Shown here piece by piece: positions 36,501 through 47,845 of a DNA stretch of 64,000 bases. Numbering within the stretch: the stretch's first letter is position 1; the number at the start of each line of letters is the position of its first letter. Under the pieces are notes generated by a model. It searched no databases and was not told the DNA's origin. It saw only the letters and a program-made list of their open reading frames with translations. Made by a program: the position numbers and the translations under genes. Source of the DNA: Monosiga brevicollis MX1 (taxonomy: Eukaryota > Opisthokonta > Choanoflagellata > Craspedida > Salpingoecidae); assembly GCF_000002865.3 (NCBI RefSeq), contig NW_001865042.1, forward strand, positions 705,419 to 769,418. Direction: 5' to 3'.

Positions 36501-39500
36501 TCTGCTATCAGCGCTGTGCCAAGGCCATCGACTGCATCTCCCAAAATTACCTGGACTGGGAGCAGATCTTCTGGTGCGTGCAGAACATCAAGGACCCGGA
36601 TTTGCGCCGCATGTACGTCGACCTCATGCGTGTCCTCTACGTTGACATCAACCCCAACGTCGACGTGCTTGATGGCGTCGCCCTCCTTTTCCCCTACAAG
36701 CGGCTGACAGCCGACCCTTTCGTGGATGCAACCTCCGACAACACGCGCTCCATCACGGGCACCACCATGTCTTACTTTCCCGAGCTCAGCCGCTGGATCA
36801 TCAACATCCTCTCAAAGGACAAAGGCGCCATCTCAGCTGCGGATGACGAAGAGAACGAGTTTACCGAAGCCGTCCTGGAGCTTACCCGCTACCTCGTCGA
36901 ATTTGGGTATTTCATCTCCGATGACGACATTGAGAGCCTCATGACGCCCTTGCGCCGCATCCTTCAGGGCTCGAATGACGTCCCCTCGCGCCCCGAGGGC
37001 CAGCGCTCACAGACAATGGCTCCCGGCAAGAAGCGATTCCGCACGCAGTCTCGCGTCCCCGTACTACCGGACAGCTACGAACTCAAGTGCCAGCAATTTC
37101 GCGCTGAAGGCCGCTTCGAGCTCAACCCGAAGAACAAAGTGGTGATTCGCGTCAAGCTCAAAGCCCTCGAGATCGTGGACACGCTTGTCAATCTCTGCCT
37201 CAACATGCGTCTTCACCAGTTTCTTTTCGACTTCCGCCAGTTGAACGAGGTGAACGAGCCCAACCGCCGCAATACGCGCCAAACCCGATCGGGCAAACCC
37301 CTTCTGGCTCGTGAGATGCGCAGCGGTCCCACCATGACCTTGGAGCAAATGCAGGCCCTCAAGGCCCTCATGGACGGTGATATCGATCCCACGCAGCTCA
37401 CTTCCGTCGTGCGTGCCTATATTGATGAGGTTATTGACCGCAGTAATTACATCGCGCCCGGCTGGCGTCCCCAGCAGTCACGCGATCGCCAGGGCTCGAA
37501 TGACTCGGACTTTGCCGAGATTCTCCTGGACCTTGCCAAGTATCCCTCCAGCAAGCTCGCTTGCAAGGCTCTGCAGCTGATGAACCGCGTCTTCTCGGCT
37601 GCCGATGACCTCTTCAACAAGGCTGTCGATGCCCAATTGCTTTTGGATGAAGGCTCCATTGCTTTTGAGAAGGAGCTTCGCGAGCGCATCATGCCTGACC
37701 TGCGTCGAGTTGGTGGTGCTCAAATCGAAGAGGGCGAGGAGGCCGCCGATTTTTGCGAGCTTTTGGACAAGCTTGTGCGTGCTTGCGACCTGGACGCACG
37801 CTTCCCCCACAGCATCAACCAGCAAATCATCGTCAACAACGATGTGCTCCCCGTCATCTTTGACACGCTCAACGCCGAGGATCAACCTTCGGAAGTGGTG
37901 GCCGGCTGCTTCCGGCTGCTCCGGGCCCTGAGTCGCAACAACCCCTTCGTGCAAAGCGAGTTTTTTGACCGTCTGGATCAGCTCCTCACCATTGAGAATG
38001 AGGGTGACACGTGGCAAGACGACATGGCCGTGGCCGTGTACGAGATCTTTGCAGACAACGAGAAGCTGAGCTTGGCTCTGCGTCCGCGTCAGATTGAAAA
38101 GTTGATGAGCTACATTCACACTCTCAACTTTAAGGCCCCACAGTTGCTCGTGACCACGCGCTCCATCGTCAAGTGCGAGGAGCTGGACGTGCCCCTTGAT
38201 CGCAATCAGAACCTTGTGATGAAGTTTCTCATGAAGAACTACGACTCGGTCATTGCCCCTGCCAACATCTCCGTTCAGGCCGACCCCAGCGTAGTGGAAG
38301 CGCGCATGCAATTGCTGCGTTCCAAGGACCCGGCCAAACTTGGCGAAAAGCAGTTCCACGCCTACTTGGTGGGCTTGATTGCCCACTGCGCTGAGGGATA
38401 CAACCGCTTCATCGAGTCCACCTGCATGACACTGCTGTCTTTTGAGGACATTCTCGCTGTGGTGGCCGATCCCCACATTCCCTTTTGGATCAAGTCTGAG
38501 TATGTACTCTTCTTCTACTTTGTATACTTGGAGACGGCTGCGCAGGAAATCGAGACTGGCATGGGCAACATTGCATCTAATATTCGTCTTTGGACAGCCC
38601 TCCTTGACCTGGCCAAGTCGGTGCTCAACTCAGCCTTCAACAGCCCCGAACCTTACCTGGCGCCCGAGGTGGAGCGCTGCGTTTTCGACGCCTTCCTGCC
38701 GACTTTGACGCACATGGTCAAGCACCATACAAGCAAGATGGATGAACGCATCCAGGCGCCCCTGCGCCAGATGCATGGCATCATTCAGCAGCTAGCCACC
38801 CGCGCTGCCGACCGCTTGTATACCAAGGAAATGGCCTTTGAGCTGTCCTCATGCTTGGTGGCCTTTGACATGTCCAGCCTTGGGCTGGCTACCAGCAGTG
38901 ACCTGCTGAATCGCCTTGATCGCCGCATGCAGGTGCTGCAAGGCGACGTGGCCATGAGCACAGCGTATCAGCAGTACGAGGATCGCTTCCGTGCCCAACT
39001 GCACTTGAATGAAGCACTCAATAAATTCGTCAAGCGCGTGCGTGAGGCGTTTGGCGGCGCCAACTTGGTGGCCGTGCAAATTCCCCATCACACCACGGAC
39101 AGCGAGATTCTGGCCCGTGACTACTGTGAGGGCGAGGAAGACGACGAGTACTTGCCCCTCGGCCCCGAATTCCAAATCTTTGTGGACATGTTTGCTCGGT
39201 ATCAAGTGGTATCGGGCGTGAAGCAGCTCGTGGGCATTCGCGAGGATGACGTCCGCTCCTTGGTGCGCTCGCTGATGGCCTCGCAGCGCTACTCGGCGGG
39301 CATGGATGCGAAGGATGCTGATAGCCAAGAGGTCCTAGACATCCGCTCCCTGCAGCTCCTGCGCGCCCTGATCCATAACCAGATCAAGGTGGACGCCGAA
39401 GTTGTGGATATTCAAAATGACATCGCTGGCGCCGGTGCCGTGCTGCCCGTAGCCTCACTGCTCTCCCACAGCAACGACGAGGTGGTGCGTGAGTCCCTCG

Positions 39501-42500
39501 CCCTGCTTGTGGCACTCCTTGATGGCGGCAACAAGGCTGCCCAACAAAGCTTCTTGCAGCACTTCCTCGCCACGCGTGAAGAGACTTTCTTCTACGATGT
39601 CCGGACATTGTTGAGCTCTCCGTGTTGTCTCATCAAGATTCAGCGCTTCAGATGTTGACCGTCATTGAGAACCGAGATGAACCTATTTTGCAGGACCAAG
39701 GCAACATCGAGCTCGTGCTGCGGGTGCTGCAGTTTATGTGTGAGGGCCACTTCCGCCCCATCCAGGACTACCTGCGTTTGCAGCCGGACAACGCACGAAA
39801 GATCAACCTTGTTGCCGCGACGGTCGAGTTTTTGCACGTACTCTCAGAGGACTTGGAGGCCGACGACCGCCTGGACCTGGTCGTCCAGACTGTCGAGACT
39901 TGCGTCGAGTTTTGTCAGGGTTGCATTGGCAACCAAAAGGCTGTCTTTGATGCTCGCGTGGTTGATGACATCAACTTTATCCTGCGCTCGCCTGAACTGC
40001 ACAACGTGGCCTCGGACCCTGATGTACCGGATGCCGAGCGACCCATCATGGAGGAGAAGGTGGCTCATTTGTATTTGGCCACGGCCAACCTTGTGTTGTC
40101 CATGCTGGAAAACTCGGATGACGAGACGGCCGAACTGGCCCTGGAAATTCACGACACGCTCGATCACAAGCGTATCCTTGAAACCATGTTCCGCTACTAT
40201 GCCCTCATGGACGCGCGTGGGGACAAGAACTGGCAGACGGAAGACGATGACGACCCCGTGACGGCTTCACAGGTGGCCTACGCCATGTTTGCCGTCATCA
40301 TTCGCCTGCAGGACTTTACTAAGAAGGACTACATGGAGCTGACGAGTGGCACTAGCTCGTTTAAGCGCTTGGTCGCTGACCCAGCTGCCTGCTTTGAGAC
40401 AATGCGCTCTCAGGTGGTGTCCATTGAAATCCTTCGCGATAATCAACTCCATCGCGTTCACTTTTTCAACCGATGGAAGAGCGATATCCGCCCAGAAATC
40501 AAGGAGCATTTGCAGCAAAATGTCGACCGTAGCTCGCCTTCGGACAAGCTCCAGGACTTTGTCGCGCGCTGCAAGGACATCATCGCAGATATTTGTGAGT
40601 TTGTACTAGGCAGCACGCCTGCGTTTCGCATGGACGATGTTTTTGTTTGTTTTGTTTTGTTTTTTCGTTTGCCAGTGTTTTGATTGTCCATAACCTACTT
40701 TTGTCTTTTTGCTTTTCTGTTTTCCTGTTTTTCTGGTCTTCTGTCTTCCCCTTCTTCCCCTCGGTCCTTTCTTGTTGCTTGATTTCCTTATTTCTTTCCT
40801 TCATCTGACACAGTCTCACTTCACTTTCCATTTGGCTTGTTTTTCTTATTTCGCCTTCAGCCTATCAAAAGCGAATGCAGGAGTTTAGCTTTATCACCTG
40901 GTTTATCAGCCATTACAGTCGCTGGTGGGCTCATCTGATGCTGCTGTTGACCCTGGTTCTCAACGTGATCATTCTTGCTGTATGGCGGGCCCCCGTCAGC
41001 TGGGATGACCCTGTTCCAGAGTACAGTGTCGGGTGCGTTGACTTGAATCTCTCAACCGCCGCTATTCGTCCACTGGTTCATTTTATTGCTCTGTGGCTTT
41101 CGTCATCTCGAAGCACCGGCTTGCCTAACGACCGTTCCTTTCGTTGCCCTTCTTCTCAGTTGGTATACGGACGTTTTGGGTGTCCTGGGCGCCTTCCACA
41201 TCATCTTTTCCAGCTTGGTTGCCATTGCCTTCTTCCTGCTGCACCCACCGTCCCTGTCCGCCTTGGTGACTGAGTGAGTCAACAGCGGGAACCGTGGTTT
41301 GGATCGCGTTGTTTGAGCGTGCATGGCACTTTGGTTTGCTCATGGATTTGTGTTCCTTGTAGCACTTTTGGTGATGTGGAGACGATTGAGGATTATCCTT
41401 CCTGGATTGCCGAGCCTCTGAAAAAGCTGGTGTCCGACGAACCGGGCTCGCGAAACTCGCCCATTAGCCTCTCTTCGCTGTACCATATTGGCTTGGTCTT
41501 GTTCTCCATCCTGGGCTTGGCCTACCACGGCTATTTCTACTGTTATGCCTTCTTCCACATTGTGGTGGGCAATGACATTCTGCTCCGCGTGATTCAGGCT
41601 GTGACCAAGAACAGCAAGTCCTTGCTTTGGGTAGGTGATGACGCATGGCCAGCCACCTTGAATCCCTCTCGTTCATGCCCATGCCCGAGACCGCTCTGAT
41701 TATTCATTTGATTTTGCTATTTTCGGCTGTGCCCACAACTCATGCGATGAACCGTCAACTTGCGGTTTTGCCTGTCATGATGGATAGCTGGCGGCCTTGA
41801 TGGTCATCGTGATCTACATCTACAGCCTGGTGTCGTTTGCCTTCTTGCGTAAGGCCTTTGATGAATCAGAGGGTGCCTTTTGCCAGACGGCTTTCCAGGT
41901 GCGTTCTTTGGCGGTGTGATAAGTAGATCTGTCGCACGTGAAGGCAACTTTTGGCTCGAGATTATGAGCTTGACCTTGCTAGCTGGGCTTGGCCTGTTCG
42001 TCATCTCACGCCACGCTGTTCTCCCTTGCAATGACGTTTGCAGTGCTTTATCACCAGCCTGCGCCTTGGCCTGATGTCGGGTGGCGGTTTGGGTGAAGCC
42101 CTACCTGGCGAGACGTTCAGCTTTATCGAACCTGGCGTGCGTACGCTGTTTGACCTTAGCTTTTTCATCATCGTGACGATTATCGGCTTGAACGTACGTC
42201 CTCGTATCCCCATGCTCGTTCTTTGTGCCCTTGGTTACGTGTCGGCATGATCGTGTCGCATCCTCACGACACACTATTCGGTGCCCCCACACCATCCTTG
42301 CTTTGGTGATACGCAGCTTGTCTTCGGTGTTATCGTTGATACGTTCAGCGAGGTATGTGACTGGCTCCTGTGGTTTTGGGTCTTGACCGAATATCCTTGC
42401 TCATTCAACTGCCTTTTATCTGCTGGTGTCCCTTAGCTCCGCGACGAGGCTCATGAGATTGCCGAGGCTCGCAAAACTGAGTGCTTCATTTCTGGCCTCA

Positions 42501-43133
42501 AGGCCGATGAGTTTGAGCGCTATGGCAATGGGTTCAAGCACCACATTAACCACGAACAAAACATGTGGCACTACCTAGCCTTCTTCCTGCATCTGGCGGA
42601 CAAGCCCCGCACCGAGTACACGAGCCACGAGCAGTATGTCGCGGACCACTTTGAAGCAGATGAGATCACTTTCTTCCCCCAGAATCGTGCCATGTGTGTG
42701 ACACGTGATGATGAGGCTGGGGTAAGCACATTCCGCTCCGTTTAATGGCGTTTCTCTCAAGGGGGTTTGGGTGACTGAGTAAGAAGGCAAGAAGAGAAAC
42801 GAGAGGGGGATGCAAAAGTGATGCCTGGTTATCAAGTCGCTCACATTTTGTCTCTCGATGGCTTGCTTCTTCCAGGTGGAAGATCGCCTGGGGTCGCTCG
42901 AGGCCAAATTGGCACAGATCATGGACTTGCTTGAGCGCGAAACCGAGGAGCGGGCTGCCTCTCGCAAGCGAGTACGTGCTACCAGCATCTCGCCTGCTTT
43001 TTGATTTGTTTGCGCCTCTGCCGTGACCCCACTCATGATGACGTGGCTTTTTTCTTCTTCTTTTTTTTTCTTTTTTTTTTTTTTCCTTTTTTTGCAGGGT
43101 CTGCAACGCTCCGTGACCTCGGCTGATGAGTAG
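33531..43133 (+). CDS. ITPR: Inositol 1,4,5-trisphosphate receptor, frameshifted
   Basis: Large calcium-release channel of the IP3R/RyR superfamily. Early exons (33531-33671, 33778-33847, 33951-34149, 34272 on, about 34523-35000, 35131-35383) give the suppressor and MIR beta-trefoils (GDCFSLFTADEPGYLHA, FKHSVSGRYL). The long exon from 35505 covers the IP3-binding armadillo region, with RRRQKLLRNFG matching the ligand-contact helix, then the RIH domains. Near 39580-39658 the frame shifts by one missing base, after which RIH-associated sequence continues to 40594. Exons from 40861 encode membrane helices. The pore exon (42044 to about 42193) has GGGLGE and a long S6 helix, followed by VFGVIVDTFSELRDE, the cytosolic C-terminal domain (NMWHYLAFFLHL) and a final coiled coil. 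Regulation by IP3 is inferred from the family. Confidence 0.93.
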
Positions 43134-43772
43134 GCCCAGATCACGCGACACAGCATGGTGCTATGAGCAGCCCTCATACTTTATGTTTCTCTTCGGTTTC
43201 CTTTTTTCGGTTGCGAGTTGTTTCCCTCTTGCTGTTTTTGTTTTTTGCACGCGCTTGTCGGCTGCTGCTTTTGTTTCTTGGCGTGGCTTTTCGCGCATTC
43301 GTCGAGGCCACAGCGTCTCCGCGCCGTTCACCCGACTCGAATGCCTTCAGCCCAGGCGCACACCCAATTCAAGCAACGTCTTAAAATATCTGACATCTTG
43401 CATCTGACACGCGATCGCCGTGAAACAACTTCTTGTTCTGGTTCGTCTGAGGTCCGAGGGCAGTCGCAGCACGCCGTATGGCATTCGCTCGAGCCGTGTC
43501 AGACTCCCCGATCCGCACTCAGGCACCGGCACGGGCAGACTCATCAGAAGCGTCTCACAAGGCCAAGCCAAGATTCATTAACACGGTCGCCTTTCTCCCG
43601 AACCTTTTCTGCCTGACACCCTCAATGCAACAGTTCGTCACGTGGGAGTTTTGTGTTTTGTTTTTTCCATTTTCACGATCCTCTTCCGTTTCAGCGTTCA
43701 GAGAGCTGCCCTGCAACTTGAGCCGCGTGCCGGGACTCTATCGGGGTGTTTGTGGCTGGTGTATTGCACACG
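43134..43772. other. Intergenic spacer
   Basis: 639 bases from the IP3-receptor stop to the next start codon. No coding motif was recognised. It likely holds a 3' UTR and a short promoter. Confidence 0.5.
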
Positions 43773-44985
43773 ATGGCTGTGACCTCGTGGACGCGTCATG
43801 CGCCGATCAGTCGAGGCCTTGTGGCTTCGCTGGCGACCGCTCTTGCACGACGCACGACCTTGTCATCACAGATTTGCCGCCATGCACCGACGATGACGAG
43901 CTCCTCCTTCTCTGGTTGTGCTTCTCCCACGGGACCGAGCCAAGTGTCGCCTGCTCCGTTCTCGCTGTCCCTCGGCGTCTGCCCTTTGTCTGATGCACCT
44001 CAGGCTGGTTTTGTATTCGGCACTTCGCTCGGCTTGCCAACGTCAACGAGTGCCTCGCCGAGGCCCTTGGCTTGTGAGAAAGCGGAGCACTGTCGGCAGA
44101 GCTCTTGGTTGCCACTACGATGGCTTTGGCCCACCGCACCCCCGCCTACGGCGGTTCGCGCGCCCCGGCGTAATTGGACGCGTCGTCGAGCAAAGCCTCA
44201 GCAGTCAGGTGGTCTAGGCATGGCAGTGCCGGCCTTTCCAGGCCCAACGCTACGAGCACGCTCAGGCCGTCCACCCTCGCACCAAAAAGGCGGCAATCAT
44301 GATCGTCCGGAATCGGGCCCGGGAGGACCAGATGACTTTCAACATAAACCCCGACTGGTGATGCGTTGGCTGCGCGAGACTTGGCCGCGTTTGGTCGCCC
44401 CAGATGCCATGCCCGACTACAGTCTCTACGCGCCCAATGTGGAGTTGATCGATAACATTCATGGCCTCAAGCTCAGCTCCCTTTCAGCCCTCAAGGTATG
44501 CGTCCTGATTGATCCTCGTTGGCCTGACTGAGATTGTGTTATGCCGGCCGTCTTGCGTTTTGTGTACAGCATCATGACGTTTTGCCTTTTTGTTGGCGAC
44601 CCCGCGTGGTAGTTGGCCTACGGTGCTTTTCGCCGCTGCGCCCAGCTTCTTCTGCTTGACCCTCAAATGCAGTTGCTCAGCGTGGAGCTATGGCCCGACA
44701 ATACCATCCACTGTCGCTGGCGCGTTGTTGGCTTGAGCCGTGCCACAACTTTGGGCGAGGTCTGTCGTCTTCAACGTCTTTGCAGCGCGTGTGGTTTTAA
44801 CCTCTTACTGACCCCGCCTCGGTATTGGTGATCGCCTGTGTTCTTGTTAGACTTGGTTGGATGCCTACTCTGTGTTTCACATTGACCCGCAGGGTTTGAT
44901 TGTCCGACACGAGATTAGTCGCCAGCGGCCCACGCATCATGACGAGGAGGAAACCGATGCTGCTCGATCTGCGTTTTGTTTATAG
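43773..44985 (+). CDS. C6orf136/DUF2358-type protein, probably mitochondrial
   Basis: Three exons in phase: 43773-44495, 44613-44759, 44851-44985. The N-terminus after ATG is Arg/Ser/Thr-rich with no acidic residues in the first 30 or so (MAVTSWTRHAPISRGLVASL), as in a mitochondrial presequence. A long low-complexity linker follows. The C-terminal domain fits the NTF2-like DUF2358 family: YAPNVELIDNIHGLKLSSL, then LAYGAFRRCAQLLL, LWPDNTIHCRWRVVGLSR and SVFHIDPQGLIVRHEIS, ending in an acidic tail. Members such as human C6orf136 have no settled biochemical role, so only the fold and location can be suggested. The start is the first ATG in a long open frame. An upstream non-ATG extension exists but looks less convincing. 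Confidence 0.7.
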
Positions 44986-45679
44986 ATGGCATTTGTATTT
45001 GTAGATGACATGTCAGTCTCTGGTTGTAAGATGGCATCTGTTCTCGATATGCCTTTTGCTTTTCCTCCTTCTTTCTTCCTCCCTCCCTCCCTCCCTCTCT
45101 CGCCCTGGCTCAATGTCAGTGTGCGCGACGACCGGTCCGCCTGTCTATGGGCTATAGACACCGTGTTTGTTTGGTGCTGAATTTTTCCCCATTTTCGACG
45201 AGTTTTTGTGTCGTTTTCTTCTTTGTCTTTCTTTCTTTCTTGCTTTTCTTCCTCCGCGCTGTTTTCTTCTCCTTTGGACGGACTGCCGTGTGATGGCATC
45301 CCAGGTGGGGTGACGTGTTTGGAAAACTCCGGTCTATCCAGTCGCTTTCACCGTCAATCGAATATAAAGAATAGACCATAAAAGGGGTGCATTGAGCAAT
45401 GATAAGCGACCGATCGATGGATATCACACCGCATCAAAAGGGTTAAGTTCAACTTGATTTATACTGGCACACACTGTCTCAAAAAGAATCAGAAGGACGG
45501 AGACGGGGTTGTCGGCGAGATTTGTATCCATAGCCGGGACAAACAGCCCGACCCATAACCGAGGTTCTTCAGTGTACGCCACCCAGGCAGAATCATCCCA
45601 CAGCTCCAAGCCCAGCATGGCTGCATGTCGAGGTAGATTATCGACAACGCAACAAAAAAGAGCGGCAAACGAGGGCAGC
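44986..45679. other. Convergent intergenic spacer
   Basis: 694 bases between two convergent stop codons. It has pyrimidine-rich CT/CTT stretches (about 45060-45110 and 45215-45250) and no credible gene. Confidence 0.6.
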
Positions 45680-47392
45680 TCAATCCTCCATGCGCTCCGG
45701 GCGTTTGCGCTGCCGCCGGCGAGCCAAAGCTCGAGCCCGAGCTTCATCCACCTGATCCTCGGAAGTCTGGCGAGCATACTTGGCCTTCTACGCGGTTGGG
45801 TCACGCCAGATTGCGACCATCAAGTCACTACACCCAAAAAGCAAAAGCGCAGCATGACCAAGTGACTCAGCGTGAAACGTACCAACTCTTCACTCATGGC
45901 AGCCTCCTCCTCGCGTTGTGTCTGGTCTCGCTTGGCTGTCTCGGCCCGCATTTGCTCCGTTTGTCGTTGAATGCGCTCGCGGCGCGATTTGAGCTGGTCA
46001 CGCTGGGCACGGCGTTGTTCATATGCTTCAGCCTGCTCAGCAGTCTGAGCTTGAGCTGCCTTATCTGCAGCGTCGCGATCAGCACGAGCGCTCGCGTCAA
46101 GCTTATCTGAAGCAGCTTTGCTCACGGCCGACGTTGTAGCATCGTTTTGTGCCAAGACGGTGCGATAAAAACTGTTTAGGTCGCCCTTCTTCGTAACGGC
46201 ATTTCGAGCTGCCGGCGCGATGGAGGGGTTGGGGGTTGGTGAGCATAACACCAGGGGCAGACAGCGGTCAAGCACTGAAAATGAAGCCATGCTGCGCGAA
46301 CGAACCCTCAGCTTCTTCTTCGGCTTTCTCGCGTGCCTCAAACTCGCGCAGTTCCAAGAGCTTCTTCTTAAAGGCCTCGGTAACAAACTCCTCCTTGTCT
46401 GCAAATTCGCCATCCTCCTGGTCGCGTTCCTTCTGTGCTACTCGCTCTCGCCGCAACTCATCCACCATCTTGCGCTCAGCAGCACTCTTCATGAGTGCAT
46501 TGATGTACTTGGCCTGTCGACAACGGTTGCGCGCAGCGAGCGTCAAAAATCAAACCCCTTTGTCAGTTGCTGCAGGCAGAGGGCGAGCAGTTTGTACCTT
46601 GGGCTTTTCCTTCTTCTCTTTGAAGCGTTCAAAACTGTTGGCGCAAGGAGGGATGGCGTGTGAGGTCAGTGACTCAAGCACCAGGCATGGGTCAAGAGGA
46701 GTTGAAATTGAAGGACGAGGGTAAGTCAGGGCAGAAAGGAGGATGCTGCAAGGGCAGATGAATACAAGGCAAGGGGACGTACCGCGGATCATTGCGCATG
46801 CGTTCCTGATTCATCGAGTCGTAGACCTGATTCGCGACGACCACGCCCCAGAGGGTGAGATGAGCACGAGATCACACAGCCACAGCAGCTCTAGTGTGTC
46901 ACCCGGCGTTGGGACGTGGCAAAGGCAAAGCACACCTCATCGTAGTCAAAGATAGTGTCATCCTCCTCAAGAGCCTTTTCCACGTCGCGCTGGGCCTATC
47001 GAAGTGGAGGTGTGTCAGGGCGTCGCGGCGAACCAGCGGTCGATCAGCGGAGGCTCATGCCAACCTTTCTCTGCGTCCGCATGGACATTGAAGCTTGTTT
47101 CAGGTGTTTATTGACGCGCGAGCGCTCCAGGGCCTAGATGGCACAACATCCAGGGTCAAGTCAGCACGATGCGGAAGTACCCCTGAACGTCCCAAACCAA
47201 ACCCAGGAGAATGGACGGAGCGAAGCTGTGCCACACCTCTTGATCCTGCTGCTCATCGTCACTGTCATCATGGCCAAAGACGCTGGCCACTTCGTTGGAT
47301 CGCAAGCTATTAAACTTTTCCGCGCGCTGTGCTGCCGTCAGCGGTTTGCGCTTGGCAAAGGTCAGGCCAAAGCCGGCCGGTGCGTTGCTCAT
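45680..47392 (-). CDS. NSRP1: Nuclear speckle splicing regulatory protein 1-like
   Basis: Eight-exon reverse-strand gene, start codon at 47392 and stop at 45680. Exon 1 (47237-47392) encodes MSNAPAGFGLTFAKRKPLTA and the acidic SVFGHDDSDDEQQ, which matches the N-terminal pattern of NSRP1/CCDC55. Later exons give AQRDVEKALEEDDTIFDYDE (46937-47001), VYDSMNQERMRNDPR, a Lys-rich piece (FERFKEKKEKPK), AKYINALMKSAAERKMVDEL with EFADKEEFVTEAFKKKL, and ARNAVTKKGDLNSFYRTVL. All occur in the same order as in the animal protein. The C-terminus is a long charged coiled coil ending in an Arg-rich segment. NSRP1 regulates alternative splicing in nuclear speckles. It diverges from RPAP3 over 453 bases. Confidence 0.88.
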
Positions 47393-47845
47393 GGTGGCAG
47401 GTCTGAAGCGCCAGTCCCCTCAAACAGTCGCAGACCACAACTCTCGCTGCAGAAACGGGCAACGAGACGAGGGCTCGTCTCCACAGCTCCTCCCGCAAAT
47501 CTGGTGTCAATGCTCTTTCAACAACACCACAAGACCACAAGACCATACCCCAGACCAACCCCCTCCGGTACCCAGTCCCTCGATGGCCTCTCCTGACTGG
47601 CCCTGAGATAGAGAAAGAGAGAGTTTGAGAGAGAGTTTGAGAGAGAGTTTGAGAGAGAGAGAGAGAGAGTTTGAGAGAGAGAGAGAGAGAGAGAGAGTTT
47701 GAGAGAGAGAGAGAGAGAGTTAGAGAAACAGAGAGAGTTTGAGAGAGAAACAGAGAGAGTTTGAGAGAGAAACAGAGAGAGTTTGAGAGAGAGAGAGAAA
47801 ACGTGACAACACGATTTTGTGTATTTTTCGAGTCTACCGGAAGAG
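47393..47845. promoter_or_regulatory. Divergent promoter region between NSRP1 and RPAP3
   Basis: 453 bases between opposite start codons. Almost half is a GA-rich repeat. Promoter function is inferred from the head-to-head layout. Confidence 0.55.
47603..47803. repeat. (GA)n repeat with regular GTTT interruptions
   Basis: About 200 bases of GAGAGA broken at variable intervals by TTT or AAAC, giving a higher-order array such as GAGAGAGTTTGAGAGA. It ends some 40 bases before the RPAP3 ATG. Confidence 0.95.

Noticed and set aside
37478-38476. 332-residue minus-strand frame
   Set aside because: It lies fully opposite the RIH region of the IP3 receptor, which is strongly supported. The antisense frame is open because of codon bias.
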